The notes beneath the pieces were generated by a model that did no database searches, was not told the DNA's origin, and was given only the letters and a program-made list of their open reading frames with translations. Positions 38,383 to 47,665 of a DNA stretch of 64,000 bases are shown here, one piece after another. The translations under genes were made by a program, and so were the position numbers. Position 1 is the stretch's first letter. Each line of letters opens with the position of its first letter. Source of the DNA: Luteimonas mephitis DSM 12574 (lineage in GTDB: Bacteria > Pseudomonadota > Gammaproteobacteria > Xanthomonadales > Xanthomonadaceae); contig NZ_AULN01000013.1 of the NCBI RefSeq assembly GCF_000422305.1, positions 310,001-374,000 of the forward strand, read 5' to 3'.

Positions 38383-38772
38383 TCAGGCGGCCATTCGCAG
38401 TGCCGCCGATCCCATCAGCCAAAGCACGCAGGCAAATCCGCCCACCCAGCTCAGGCTGCGCAGCATGTGCACGTTGGTGATGTAGAAGACGCCGTGCAAC
38501 ACCCGGAACGCGACGAAGGCGAGCGCGAGCGTCCTCACCAGCCCCGGTTCGACGCCGGCCGCCTGTGCCATGAGCACGCCGGCGGCGAACGGCGCGAACG
38601 CCTCGAAGGCGTTGAGGTGTGCGGCATTGGCACGGTGCAGCCGCGCATCGTCCTGCTTTGCCAGCCAGCGGCGCGGGTCGCTGTTGTCGTAGCGCGGGCC
38701 GCGCTTGGCGAAGACGACCCAGAGGTAGGGGAGCAGCGCGGCGGCCAGGATGCACCAGTAGGCGACGGACAT
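38383..38772 (-). CDS. MAPEG family membrane protein
   Basis: The 129-residue protein has four membrane segments (about residues 3-22, 55-75, 80-100 and 107-125) and the MAPEG-like N-A-F-E-A-F-A-P-F-A-A-G-V-L near residues 50-63. MAPEG proteins in bacteria are mostly uncharacterised relatives of membrane glutathione transferases; no enzyme activity is claimed. ATG at 38772 is used because an upstream extension would run into a degenerate repeat arm. It converges with the MgtC-like gene. Confidence 0.82.
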   Translation of the reverse strand: MSVAYWCILAAALLPYLWVVFAKRGPRYDNSDPRRWLAKQDDARLHRANAAHLNAFEAFAPFAAGVLMAQAAGVEPGLVRTLALAFVAFRVLHGVFYITNVHMLRSLSWVGGFACVLWLMGSAALRMAA

Positions 38773-38913
38773 GGCGGAACCTTCGTTTCGGGGAAGATGC
38801 CCGAAGCTTGGCCCGGCTTCGCCGCGCGGTAAAGCGCCTTGCGCCAGGATTTCTTGCAAGAGCGGCTTCAGCAGCGAGCTTCTGCTTCTTTCGCGACACG
38901 TGGGAAAGTGCGG

Positions 38914-40665
38914 TCAAGCGCGCCTGGCGCCCGCACTGCGCGCCTGGATTTCCTGTTCCTGCAGGTTTTGCTCCGGCGCCTGCTCGATCGACCGGTTCTT
39001 GTCCAGCGCCATGAGCTTGCGAAACGACGCATCGACCTCGGTGGCCGACGCCAGGTTGGTCGGCATGTGCGCGCGCCGGTGGGCGGGATCGCCGAGCGCG
39101 CCCTGCACCACGAACACGTTCCGGCCCGCCTGCACCTCGCCGCTGCGGATGCTGAGCAGCACTTGGTCCACGCGATCGAGTCCGCTGCGGGCGGCCAGTT
39201 CGACCAGGCTGGCCTTCATGCAGGCGCTGCGTTCATCCGGTGTCCGGCCCAGTTGCCGGTCGATTGCGTCCACGCCGGAGGCGCAGTCCTGGTAGAGCGC
39301 GTGGCGGGGGTGGGCGGGGTGAGACGGATCCATGCCGCGCGCATCGCCAGTCCCCGGCGCGACGCGATGTCTCGCCGCCGGCCCGGCACCGTGGGCGGCA
39401 TCGTCGCGTTGCCGACCCGAGTCGTCAGTCCGCTGCCGCATTGCCGGCGCCGCTTGCGCGCGCGGGGCCTGTTCAAGCTGGTACTCGCTGCGCGTATAGG
39501 GTGGCGGCATCGGCGGCCAGCTTTCGGCGCGGTCGAACTCGGTGGTGGGGGCGAAGCCGCGTGCGGTGGCAAGTTCGTTCAGTCGCTGCCGAGTAGCTGA
39601 ATCCATTACACCAGTTTCTTCAATGCGTGACTCACGCTGGAACTGGCGGACGGCGTTTTCGAGTTGTTGATCGTAGACACGATCAGTATTCCAGCTTCTC
39701 TGTGCATGCGGGATATAGCCAAGTTTCTCCAGTTGCAGACGCGTTTCGAAGATCGGTTCACCTTTCTCGCCGGGATCAAGCGAATTGTCGCCCAGTGCGC
39801 CGTACAGGTCCGTCATGGTTCGGCGCTTGAAATCCGGATCTGCCTGCAGGGTGTCGGCCCTGAGTTGGGCGAACAGGCTTGCTTCGACCCGTCCCGTGGG
39901 CGACTCGATACCCCGGCTGCGCTCGTAACGTTGCACCGCCTGTTCCGTTCCCGGGCCGAAATCGCCGTCCACAGTGATGGGCCTGTTCCTGCCGTCCTGC
40001 ATGCCAAGCGCAGCGAGGTACTGCTGCATCTCGAACACGTCCTGGCTGGCATCGCCCCTGGCGAGCAGCATGGCGGGCGCCGGTCCGGCCTGCGCGGGTA
40101 GGGGGTCGATGCCGTCGCGCTGGATCCTCCGGACCAGGGCCGGAACTTCGGTTTCCCAGTGCCGTGCCAAGGCGGCGATCGGAGCCACCGTCCTGGTGTC
40201 GCGAGGATTGATGATTGAACGGGCGCCCTCGTAGTCGGCTTGTCGCGCGTTGATGTGGCGCTCCAACGACTGCCCGGGTACGAAACTGCCGTCGCGCATC
40301 CCGATGACGAGGATCCGCGTGGCGATCTCCGGCTCCGCGGCACGCTGCGGCGTGACGACCAGGGTACTGTCAAGCCCCAGCCTGGCGTCCATGTCGCGAT
40401 AGTTCTCATAGTGCGTGATGTGTGCGTAGCCGCGCCCGTAATACGCCTCGCCTCCGTGGTAGGCCAGACGCACGGCCTGCTTCCTGCCCCAATCTTCTTC
40501 CGGCGACTGGAAGTTCTTCGACTCGTGCTGCGCGGTCGCCAGCACATAGGCGATCTGGCGGGTGTCGGTGATGTTGTTGTCCAGGCAGGCCTGGACGATC
40601 AGGTCAATGGAGTGTTCCCGGGTAATGCCGAACCCGGTCGTGTGCTTGCCGTAACCATCGCTCAT
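38914..40665 (-). CDS. probable type IV secretion antibacterial effector, lysozyme-like with XVIPCD
   Basis: The 583-residue protein has four parts. A lysozyme/GH19-like domain (about 8-180) has T-A-Q-H-E-S with Glu48 as candidate catalytic residue and Y-Y-G-R-G-Y-A-H-I-T-H near 75-85. Two peptidoglycan-binding-like regions (about 205-268 and 303-365) follow, with D-G-D-F-G-P-G-T and A-V-R-Q-F-Q-R. A linker leads to a C-terminal XVIPCD (about 450-555) with H-P-A-H-P-R-H-A-L-Y, S-G-L-D-R-V-D-Q-V-L-L-S, N-V-F-V-V-Q-G and D-P-A-H-R-R-A-H; the tail is Gln-rich. XVIPCD tails direct effectors into the bacterial-killing type IV secretion system of Xanthomonadales. There is no signal peptide, which fits T4SS export. 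AGGGAA lies before the ATG. Base composition is lower in GC than nearby genes. Confidence 0.9.
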   Translation of the reverse strand: MSDGYGKHTTGFGITREHSIDLIVQACLDNNITDTRQIAYVLATAQHESKNFQSPEEDWGRKQAVRLAYHGGEAYYGRGYAHITHYENYRDMDARLGLDSTLVVTPQRAAEPEIATRILVIGMRDGSFVPGQSLERHINARQADYEGARSIINPRDTRTVAPIAALARHWETEVPALVRRIQRDGIDPLPAQAGPAPAMLLARGDASQDVFEMQQYLAALGMQDGRNRPITVDGDFGPGTEQAVQRYERSRGIESPTGRVEASLFAQLRADTLQADPDFKRRTMTDLYGALGDNSLDPGEKGEPIFETRLQLEKLGYIPHAQRSWNTDRVYDQQLENAVRQFQRESRIEETGVMDSATRQRLNELATARGFAPTTEFDRAESWPPMPPPYTRSEYQLEQAPRAQAAPAMRQRTDDSGRQRDDAAHGAGPAARHRVAPGTGDARGMDPSHPAHPRHALYQDCASGVDAIDRQLGRTPDERSACMKASLVELAARSGLDRVDQVLLSIRSGEVQAGRNVFVVQGALGDPAHRRAHMPTNLASATEVDASFRKLMALDKNRSIEQAPEQNLQEQEIQARSAGARRA

Positions 40666-40716
40666 GGAAATTCCCTTTCGTTGAACCGGCGCGTCCTCCG
40701 CCGGGTGACCATGCTG

Positions 40717-41892
40717 CTAGTCGCAAGTGCTGTAGTCGTTGTGCGAAATCTCGACCGGAATCGTTCCGCGGATCGCGACGACCTTCTCACCGCGCAGGCA
40801 CGGCCCGCTGCGGTACCACAGGTCCAACTGGTTGAGGCGGATCCTGGACAGGGTGAAGCCCCGGGTGGCCTCGGTCAGGGCGGGTATTTCCACGAATGCC
40901 TTCCGGGCCGGATCGAACAGGAAATAGGTGTACGAAGGATCGCCGTAGCTGCCGTAGGGATCGGTCCACAGCATCAGGTCCTCGTCGCCGTCGCTGTTGA
41001 GGTCGTAGATGATGAAGGTGGGCAGCATGCTGCCGAAGCCCCCGGACATGTCGCCGCGGTAGGCGGTGACGTCGAAACCGCGGATCTGATCGGCCGCATC
41101 AAGGAAGAAGAGCTGCGGCGGCGCCAGCACCTGTTCGCCCCAGGGCGCAGTGATTGCGAGCGTCTTGACTTGGCAATAGAGCTTTGTCTGTCCCTTGCAG
41201 TTTTCGACCTGGGTGCGGATGCTGATGTCGCCAACCTGCAGCTCCAGCTTTCCATCCGAATCCGGCAGTCCGAAATCGCCGAATGTCGGGATCTCCCGCT
41301 CTCCTGTGTCGTCGGACTTGCGCGGGTTCAGCCAATCATGGATGCGCTTGGCGACGAAGCGAGGGTCTTTCAGTTGCCGCCACCGGATGATCGTCGCGGC
41401 GGTCAGGCATTGCTTGGTGTCCAGACGCTGGGCGGGTGTAGGGTCTGCAGGCATCTTGCAGCCGTCGTCGCCATAGATCTGGCGAATCCAGCGAAGCTCG
41501 ATCTCACGCAGGGCGTTCTGGTCCCGGCCCGACAGCGTGGCGAGCTTCTCGCGGTAGATGCGATTGAGTTCACCATCCTGGTAGGCGAACTCCTCGTCGA
41601 TGCATTCCTCCTGCTCCCCCAGGCTTCCGGCTGCGGAATCCATGCATGCCTGGTACGACGGCCGGAGCGACTCGTGGTTGTATCGCAGCAGTTCTTCGCC
41701 GGTGGGCGGGACCGCTTTGCGTACGGGATCCTGTGCCGTCGATGCCGTTGACGCGACGACGAGCAGCAGCGCGACGAACGCGGGCGCGACCCGGAACCGT
41801 GTCGCCGCTTGCCACCGATAGTGTGTCGCGTGCGATGCGCGCCCGGATTCCGAATCAATCGGTGTGCTACGAAGCGTGCTGTCCATTGCCAT
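40717..41892 (-). CDS. probable immunity protein: LprI-like domain fused to XAC2610-like domain
   Basis: The 391-residue protein has a signal peptide (about 33-53, cleavage near A-S-T-A-Q). An LprI-type lysozyme-inhibitor region follows (about 65-170: S-Y-Q-A-C-M-D-S-A, E-C-I-D-E-E-F, W-I-R-Q-I-Y-G-D-D-G-C). The C-terminal region (about 205-390) resembles the XAC2610 immunity protein, with a calcium-binding-like D297-L-N-S-D-G-D-E-D305. In Xanthomonas, XAC2610 blocks the lysozyme-type effector XAC2609. It lies immediately upstream of the effector gene on the same strand, 51 bases apart, so it is the expected periplasmic protection. The start has M-A-M with two ATGs (41892, 41886). Confidence 0.85.
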   Translation of the reverse strand: MAMDSTLRSTPIDSESGRASHATHYRWQAATRFRVAPAFVALLLVVASTASTAQDPVRKAVPPTGEELLRYNHESLRPSYQACMDSAAGSLGEQEECIDEEFAYQDGELNRIYREKLATLSGRDQNALREIELRWIRQIYGDDGCKMPADPTPAQRLDTKQCLTAATIIRWRQLKDPRFVAKRIHDWLNPRKSDDTGEREIPTFGDFGLPDSDGKLELQVGDISIRTQVENCKGQTKLYCQVKTLAITAPWGEQVLAPPQLFFLDAADQIRGFDVTAYRGDMSGGFGSMLPTFIIYDLNSDGDEDLMLWTDPYGSYGDPSYTYFLFDPARKAFVEIPALTEATRGFTLSRIRLNQLDLWYRSGPCLRGEKVVAIRGTIPVEISHNDYSTCD

Positions 41893-42022
41893 GCATCCGT
41901 CCGTTCCTGACGAAGGCTGATCGTAGCAGGCCGCAATGCGACACCGAGTCCGACGATGTGATGCGCGGCACGGAAACGGCGCCAAAATGGCGCCGTTTCC
42001 GCAGGAATCCATCGCGCCGGTT

Positions 42023-43786
42023 TCAGTCCCCGGCCGCTTGCGTTTCCTGTTTCCCGCCGACGTGCGATTGGTCATTATTGCCCGCCATCATCTTGTCGCG
42101 CGCGGCGCGGAACGCGTTGCCTTCGTACCAGTTCGGCCACTGGTCGCCGTCGACCAGCACGCGGCCGACGCCGTAGAGGGCCTGCAGGTCCTCGACCACG
42201 CCGTCGAGCTTCCAGCTGTCGGAGTACTCGTCGCCGGGCTTGTGGTAGCGGTTGGCGTTGTAATCCTTCGCCGCCGCCTCGCCCGCGGCGCGGCCGCCTT
42301 CGACCAGGTCCTCGCCGCTCTCGGTGTACAGCGCCGGCACGCCGGCCTTGGCGAAGTTGAAATGGTCGGATCGGAAGTAGAAGCCGCTTTCCGGCGTGCT
42401 CTCCTCTTCCAGCGTGCGGCCCTGCCGGTCGGTCTGCGCCTTGAGCAGGTCTTCCAGCTCCGAGTTGCCCTTGCCCACCACCACCAGGTCGCGCGACTTG
42501 CCGTACACGCCCATCGCGTCGATGTTGATCACGCCGACGGTCTTGTCCAGCGGGAACGCCGGGTGCGCGACGTAGTACTGCGAGCCGAGCAGGCCGGATT
42601 CCTCCAGCGTGACCGCGACGAACACCAGCGAGCGCTTCGGCGCCGGGGTGGTCCGCGCGAACTTCTGCGCGACCTCGATGATCCCGGCCACGCCGGTCGC
42701 GTTGTCGACCGCGCCGTTGTAGATGTTGTCGCCTTCCTCGCCGTCATGCTTGCCCAGGTGGTCCCAGTGCGCCATGTAGACCACCGCCTCGTCGGGCCGC
42801 TCGGTGCCGGGCAGCACGCCGATCACGTTGCGCGACGACTTTTCGGAGATCGTGCTCTTGAGGTCGAACGACACCGTCGCCTTCATCGGCACCGCCTTGA
42901 AGCCGCGCTTGTTGGCGGCCTTGTACATCTCGTCGAGGTCGAGGCCGGCGTCGGCGAACAGCGCCTTGGCCGCTTCACCGGTGATCCAGCCCTGCGCCGG
43001 CAGGCGCGGCGCCGGGTCGTCGGCCGCGCGCAGGTCGTACTGCGCACCGGACCACGAGCCGCGCACCACGTCCCAGCCGTAGGATGCGCCGGCGGTGTCG
43101 TGGATGATCAGCGCCGCCTTCGCGCCCTTGCGCGCGGCTTCCTCGAACTTGTAGACCCAGCGCCCGTAGTAGGTCATGCGCTTGCCTTCGAACAGGCTGG
43201 CGTCATTGGCGTGGAAGCCCGGGTCGTTGACCAGGATCACCACCGTCTTGCCCTTGACGTCGACGCCGGCGTAATCGTTCCAGCCCTGCTCCGGCGCGTC
43301 CACGCCGTAGCCGACGAACACCAGCGGGCTGTCCTGCACCTTGACTTCCTTCTCGCCGGAGCGGGTGCCGATCACCATGTCGTCGCCGAACTCCAGCGTC
43401 TCGGCCTTGCCGCCGACGTCGAACTTGAGCGCGGTCGATTCGTCGGCGGTGGTCTCGGTCATCGGCACGTCCTGGAACCAGGCGCCGTGGTTCCCGGGCT
43501 GCAGGCCGATGCGCTCGAACTGCGCCTTGATGTACTCGACCGACTTTTCGCCGCCCGGCGTGCCGGGGCCGCGCCCCTCGAACTCGTCCGAGGCCAGGGT
43601 CTTGACCAGTTCGGCGAAGTCGCCGGCGTTGATGTCGTCGCTGAAGGTGTGCGCCGCGGCCTGCGCGTCGGCCGCCGGCGCGGTGGCCGGTGCGGGCGTC
43701 GAGGCGTCGGTCGCGGCCGGCTCGCGGTTGCATGCGACCAGCGCGGTGCCGGCGAGCAGGCAGAACAGGAGGTGTCGGGCTTGCAT
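42023..43786 (-). CDS. M28 family metallopeptidase, lipoprotein
   Basis: The 587-residue protein begins with a lipoprotein signal (T-A-L-V-A-C, Cys19). A protease-associated insertion lies in the middle (about 150-260). The M28 zinc region includes M-A-H-W-D-H-L-G, Y-N-G-A-V-D-N-A-T-G-V-A, L-E-E-S-G-L-L-G-S-Q-Y and S-D-H-F-N-F-A-K-A-G-V-P. These give the His, Asp, Glu, Asp, His pattern of a di-zinc aminopeptidase, so it is probably active on peptides in the periplasm or at the outer membrane. It follows the immunity gene's promoter side with a 130-base gap. Confidence 0.9.
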   Translation of the reverse strand: MQARHLLFCLLAGTALVACNREPAATDASTPAPATAPAADAQAAAHTFSDDINAGDFAELVKTLASDEFEGRGPGTPGGEKSVEYIKAQFERIGLQPGNHGAWFQDVPMTETTADESTALKFDVGGKAETLEFGDDMVIGTRSGEKEVKVQDSPLVFVGYGVDAPEQGWNDYAGVDVKGKTVVILVNDPGFHANDASLFEGKRMTYYGRWVYKFEEAARKGAKAALIIHDTAGASYGWDVVRGSWSGAQYDLRAADDPAPRLPAQGWITGEAAKALFADAGLDLDEMYKAANKRGFKAVPMKATVSFDLKSTISEKSSRNVIGVLPGTERPDEAVVYMAHWDHLGKHDGEEGDNIYNGAVDNATGVAGIIEVAQKFARTTPAPKRSLVFVAVTLEESGLLGSQYYVAHPAFPLDKTVGVINIDAMGVYGKSRDLVVVGKGNSELEDLLKAQTDRQGRTLEEESTPESGFYFRSDHFNFAKAGVPALYTESGEDLVEGGRAAGEAAAKDYNANRYHKPGDEYSDSWKLDGVVEDLQALYGVGRVLVDGDQWPNWYEGNAFRAARDKMMAGNNDQSHVGGKQETQAAGD

Positions 43787-43879
43787 CCGTGTGATCCTGT
43801 GGAGGGGAAACCGCGGATTCTAGGCGCAAGCGGCCGATGCTGCCGGATCCGCCCAGCGCGCGCCTGCGCGGCCGTGGGC

Positions 43880-44581
43880 TCAGTCGCGCGGCGCGCTCGG
43901 GGTGTCGAACGCGACCGGCGTGGCGCCGGAGACCTTGCCGATGCGCGCGCTGCTGTGCACGTACAGGGTGACCTCGCGTTCGAATACCAGGTCGCCGTCG
44001 ACCACCGCGTTGGGACCGATCACGATCCGCGGCTTGCGGTTGCCGCCGAACTTGATCGGCATCCAGTTGCTGGTCGGCTTGGTGACCTTGATCCCGCCGT
44101 GGACGTGCGAATCGATGCCGACGGTGATGTCGCCGTTGACCGTCGCGATGCCGCCGCCCAGTTCGGTGGCGACGATGCCGATCGCGCCGTTGACGGTTTC
44201 GATGCCCTTGCCGACGTTGCCGCCGCGGTCGACGAAGATGCCGCCGTTGACGGTCTGGATGCCGCCGCTGATGCGCGCCTGCTTGCCGACGCGGATGCTG
44301 CCGTTGACCGTTCCGAGATCCTCCGCCTCGATGTTGTCGCCGGCCTTCACGCTGCCGTTCACGGTCTGCGCGTCCTTGGCGTGCGAGCCGTCCTCCAGGC
44401 GGATGCTGCCGTTGACGGTTTCGAGATCGCCGTAGACCTGGCCGGATTCGGCGGTGATGCTGCCGTTCACCTTGTCGATGTCGACGCCCTGCGCGACCGC
44501 GTCCCCTGACGCGAGCGCGGTGCCGGTGGCCAGCAACAGCGACAGGGCGAGGGCGAGGGGAAGGCGGGTTGTGGCGGGCAT
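43880..44581 (-). CDS. exported VNG-repeat beta-helix-like protein
   Basis: The 233-residue protein has a signal peptide (cleavage after A-L-A near residue 22) and then about eight units of a T-V-N-G-S/G/A-I motif spaced roughly every 15-20 residues (for example K-V-N-G-S-I, E-T-V-N-G-S-I, Q-T-V-N-G-S-V). This suggests a parallel beta-helix resembling DUF4097 or bactofilin-type repeats. Its tail includes a V-V-D-G-D-L-V-F-E-R-E-V strand, typical of a capping repeat. No catalytic residues are seen; an envelope-surface role is possible. It is divergent from gpmI. Confidence 0.72.
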   Translation of the reverse strand: MPATTRLPLALALSLLLATGTALASGDAVAQGVDIDKVNGSITAESGQVYGDLETVNGSIRLEDGSHAKDAQTVNGSVKAGDNIEAEDLGTVNGSIRVGKQARISGGIQTVNGGIFVDRGGNVGKGIETVNGAIGIVATELGGGIATVNGDITVGIDSHVHGGIKVTKPTSNWMPIKFGGNRKPRIVIGPNAVVDGDLVFEREVTLYVHSSARIGKVSGATPVAFDTPSAPRD

Positions 44582-44663
44582 GGCGGACTCCGGTGCGCGA
44601 CAGGGCGGGATGGGACGACTTGCGGGCATTCTGCCGACAGGGCTTAGCCTGCGCGTGCTTCGC

Positions 44664-44669
44664 TACAAT
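44664..44669 (+). promoter_or_regulatory. possible -10 element before gpmI
   Basis: TACAAT is 32 bases before the GTG start of gpmI. A recognisable -35 at the right distance is not visible, so the box is tentative. Confidence 0.4.
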
Positions 44670-44701
44670 CGCATCTGTCCTTAGTCACTGGCCCTCCCGA
44701 C

Positions 44702-46252
44702 GTGCCCGAAGCCTCCAGCGCCCCCCGTCCCAAGCCGGTCGTCCTGCTGATCCTCGATGGCTGGGGACACCGCGACGATCCTGCCGACAACGCGCTGGCG
44801 CAGGCGCAACTGCCCAACTGGCGTCGCCTGTGGAGCGGCAGCCCGCACACGCTGGTCCATACCGAGGGCCGCCACGTCGGCCTGCCGGACGGGCAGATGG
44901 GCAACTCCGAAGTCGGCCACATGAACCTCGGCGCCGGCCGCATCGTCTACCAGGACCTGACCCGCATCGACGCGGCGATCGAGGACGGCAGCTTCTTCGA
45001 CAACGCCGGACTGCGTGGCGCCTGCGACGCGGTGAAGGCCGATGGCGGCACCCTGCACGTGATGGGCCTGCTCTCGCCCGGCGGCGTGCACAGCCATGAA
45101 TCGCAGGTCTTCGCGATGCTGGAGCTGGCACGGCGCGCCGGCGTGCCCAAGGTCGCGGTGCACGCCTTCCTCGACGGTCGCGACACCCCGCCGCGCTCGG
45201 CCGCCGCGAGCCTGGCCGCGCTGCAGGCATGCTGCGACAAGCTTGGCAACGCGCGCATCGCGACCGTCAGCGGCCGCTACTACGCAATGGACCGCGACAA
45301 GCGCTGGGAGCGCGTGCGGCTGGCCTGGGACGCGATCGTCGAGGCGAAGTCGGAACATCGCGCGGCCAGCGCGGCCGCGGCGCTCGAAGCGGCGTATGCG
45401 CGCGGCGAGAACGACGAGTTCGTGCTGCCCACCGTGATCGACGGCGCCGCGCCGATCGCCGATGGCGACGCGGTGGTGTTCATGAACTTCCGCGCCGACC
45501 GCGCGCGCGAGCTGAGCGCGGCGTTCGTGTCACCCGGCTTCGATGGCTTCGACGCGCGCCGGCCGGAGCTTGCGCGCTATGTCTGCCTGACCGAGTACGA
45601 CGCAAAGCTGCCGGCGACGGTGGCCTTCCCGCCCGATGACCTGCGCGACACCCTGGGCGAACTGGCGGCGCACAGCGGCCTGAAGCAGCTGCGCATCGCC
45701 GAGACCGAAAAATACGCGCACGTCACCTTCTTCTTCAGCGGCGGTCGCGAGGACCTGTTCGACGGCGAGGAGCGCATCCTGGTGCCCAGCCCCAAGGTTG
45801 CCACCTACGACCTGCAGCCGGAGATGAGCTGCCCGGAGCTGACCGCGAAGCTGGTCGAGGCGATCGGTTCGGGGCGCTTCGACCTGATCGTGTGCAACAT
45901 CGCCAATCCCGACATGGTCGGCCACAGCGGCGACCTGCAGGCCGCGATCCAGGCCGCGCAGGCGGTCGACCTCGCGCTGGGCGCGATCGAGGCCGCGGTG
46001 CGCGACGCACGCGGCGCGCTGGTGGTCACCGCCGACCATGGCAACCTGGAAATGATGCGCGACCCGGTCACCGGCCAGCCGCATACCGCGCACACGGTAG
46101 GTCCGGTGCCGTTGGTGTACGTCGGCGAACGCGGCGACGTGGCGTTGCGCGCAGGTGGCTCGCTGCGCGACGTCGCCCCGACCGTGCTCGACCTGCTTGG
46201 CCTGCCGAAGCCGGATGCGATGACCGGCCGCAGCCTGTTCGCGCCCGGCTGA
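44702..46252 (+). CDS. gpmI: 2,3-bisphosphoglycerate-independent phosphoglycerate mutase
   Basis: The 516-residue enzyme interconverts 3- and 2-phosphoglycerate in glycolysis with two manganese ions. It shows L-I-L-D-G-W-G near residues 16-22, the phospho-serine loop [11 protein letters not shown] (Ser69), L-D-G-R-D-T-P and the metal site T-A-D-H-G-N-L-E. It uses a GTG start. Its TGA overlaps the ATG of the EnvC-like gene (46250-46254), so the two are coupled. Confidence 0.95.
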   Translation: MPEASSAPRPKPVVLLILDGWGHRDDPADNALAQAQLPNWRRLWSGSPHTLVHTEGRHVGLPDGQMGNSEVGHMNLGAGRIVYQDLTRIDAAIEDGSFFDNAGLRGACDAVKADGGTLHVMGLLSPGGVHSHESQVFAMLELARRAGVPKVAVHAFLDGRDTPPRSAAASLAALQACCDKLGNARIATVSGRYYAMDRDKRWERVRLAWDAIVEAKSEHRAASAAAALEAAYARGENDEFVLPTVIDGAAPIADGDAVVFMNFRADRARELSAAFVSPGFDGFDARRPELARYVCLTEYDAKLPATVAFPPDDLRDTLGELAAHSGLKQLRIAETEKYAHVTFFFSGGREDLFDGEERILVPSPKVATYDLQPEMSCPELTAKLVEAIGSGRFDLIVCNIANPDMVGHSGDLQAAIQAAQAVDLALGAIEAAVRDARGALVVTADHGNLEMMRDPVTGQPHTAHTVGPVPLVYVGERGDVALRAGGSLRDVAPTVLDLLGLPKPDAMTGRSLFAPG

Positions 46253-47499
46253 TGCGCGTCGCGCGCCGCCCCGGGTGGCTGACGGCGGCCGTGCTCGCCA
46301 GCGTGCTGGCGGGGGTGGTCGTGCCGGCGCAGGCGCAGAGCAGCCGCGAAACGCAGCGCAAGCTCGAGAAGGTCAACAAGGAGCTCAAGGCGGTTGCCGC
46401 CGAACGCCGCCAGATCGAAGGCAAGCGCGGCGATGCCAGTCGCCAGCTGCGCCAGGTCGACGAGAAGGTCGGGGCCTCGACCCGCAGCCTGCGCGAGACC
46501 GAGGCCGAACTCGCGCGGCAGCAGGCGGCGCTGGCGGAACTGCGCGGCAAGCGCGATGTCCTGCAGGTGTCGCTGGCCGCGCAGCGCAGCGAACTGGGCC
46601 AGCTGCTGCGGGCCGCCTACGCCATCGGCGACGACGCCCCGCTCAAGCTGATGCTGTCGCAGGACCAGGTCGCCGAGGCCGGCCGCGCGCTGGCCTACCA
46701 CCGCTACCTGCAGCGCGATCGCACCGAACGCATCGGCGCGCTGACCGTCGAGCTGGCCGAGCTGGAGCGCGTCGAACACGAGATCACCCGGCGCCAGGCC
46801 GCGCTGGATGCGGCCAAGGCCACGCAGCGGGCGCAGTTGGCCGAACTCGAACGCGACCGCCGCGAACGCAGCGCCACCGTCGCCCAGCTCGACAAGCGCT
46901 ACCAGGACCGGCGCGACCGCGAAAAGGCCCTGGGTCGCGATGCCAAGTCGCTGCAAACCCTGCTGGAGCGGCTGCGCGTCGCCGCGGCCAAGGCTGCCGC
47001 GCAGCGCCGCGCCGCCGAGGCGGCAGCGGCTGCACGCGCGAAGGAAGACGGCGGAGCGAAGCCGGGGCACAAGGCGCCGCCACCGCCGATCGAAGTAGCC
47101 ACGACCGCACCGATCAAGGTCGGCGGACTCGGCTGGCCGGTGTCCGGCACCCTGGTGGCCGGCTATGGCGCGGCCATGCCCGACGGCCACAAGAGTTCGG
47201 GCGTGCTGATCGGCGCGCCCGCCGGCACCACCGTCAAGGCGGTCGCCGACGGCACCGTGGTGTTTTCCGAATGGATGACCGGCTATGGCCTGATCCTGAT
47301 CATCGACCACGGCAACGGCTACATGAGCCTGTATGCCTACAACGATGCGCTGCTCAAGGACGCCGGTGCGCAGGTCAGGCGCGGCGACCCGGTCGCGAGC
47401 GTCGGCAACTCCGGCGGCCAGGGCCGGCCCGCGCTGTACTTCGAGCTGCGCCGCAACGGCGACCCGGTCAACCCGAACAGCTGGCTGCAGAAACGCTAG
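46252..47499 (+). CDS. EnvC-like murein hydrolase activator
   Basis: The 415-residue protein has a signal peptide (cleavage after A-Q-A near residue 28), a long coiled coil (about 30-260, rich in R/E/Q heptads) and a C-terminal LytM-type domain. The M23 metal ligands are missing: H-K-S-S-G-V-L-I replaces H-x-x-x-D, and A-L-Y-F-E-L-R replaces H-x-H. This matches EnvC, which activates amidases (AmiA/AmiB) during cell division and does not cut by itself. gpmI-envC-prc gene order is common in related proteobacteria. It is coupled to gpmI and followed by the prc gene after 166 bases. Confidence 0.88.
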   Translation: MRVARRPGWLTAAVLASVLAGVVVPAQAQSSRETQRKLEKVNKELKAVAAERRQIEGKRGDASRQLRQVDEKVGASTRSLRETEAELARQQAALAELRGKRDVLQVSLAAQRSELGQLLRAAYAIGDDAPLKLMLSQDQVAEAGRALAYHRYLQRDRTERIGALTVELAELERVEHEITRRQAALDAAKATQRAQLAELERDRRERSATVAQLDKRYQDRRDREKALGRDAKSLQTLLERLRVAAAKAAAQRRAAEAAAAARAKEDGGAKPGHKAPPPPIEVATTAPIKVGGLGWPVSGTLVAGYGAAMPDGHKSSGVLIGAPAGTTVKAVADGTVVFSEWMTGYGLILIIDHGNGYMSLYAYNDALLKDAGAQVRRGDPVASVGNSGGQGRPALYFELRRNGDPVNPNSWLQKR

Positions 47500-47592
47500 G
47501 CAAGGCCGGCGCAGTACAGGATCGTCGTTCCGGTTGCAGCGGGAATCCCGGGCTGTTCAGGCCTTCCTTAACGGAACGTCCGCCGCACCCCG

Positions 47593-47598
47593 CATAAT
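47593..47598 (+). promoter_or_regulatory. possible -10 element before the carboxy-terminal protease gene
   Basis: CATAAT lies 67 bases before the ATG at 47666, between G/C-rich flanks. The -35 region is not clear. Confidence 0.3.
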
Positions 47599-47665
47599 CG
47601 CAGAACCCGCGCCCGGCCTGGTGGTCCAACGCGCGTCCACGCCACGATCTTCCGCGGAGCCCTGC

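Noticed and set aside
46252..47499. Active M23 peptidase call for the EnvC-like protein
   Set aside because: Both metal-binding motifs are replaced (H-K-S-S-G and A-L-Y-F-E), so an activator role is more likely.
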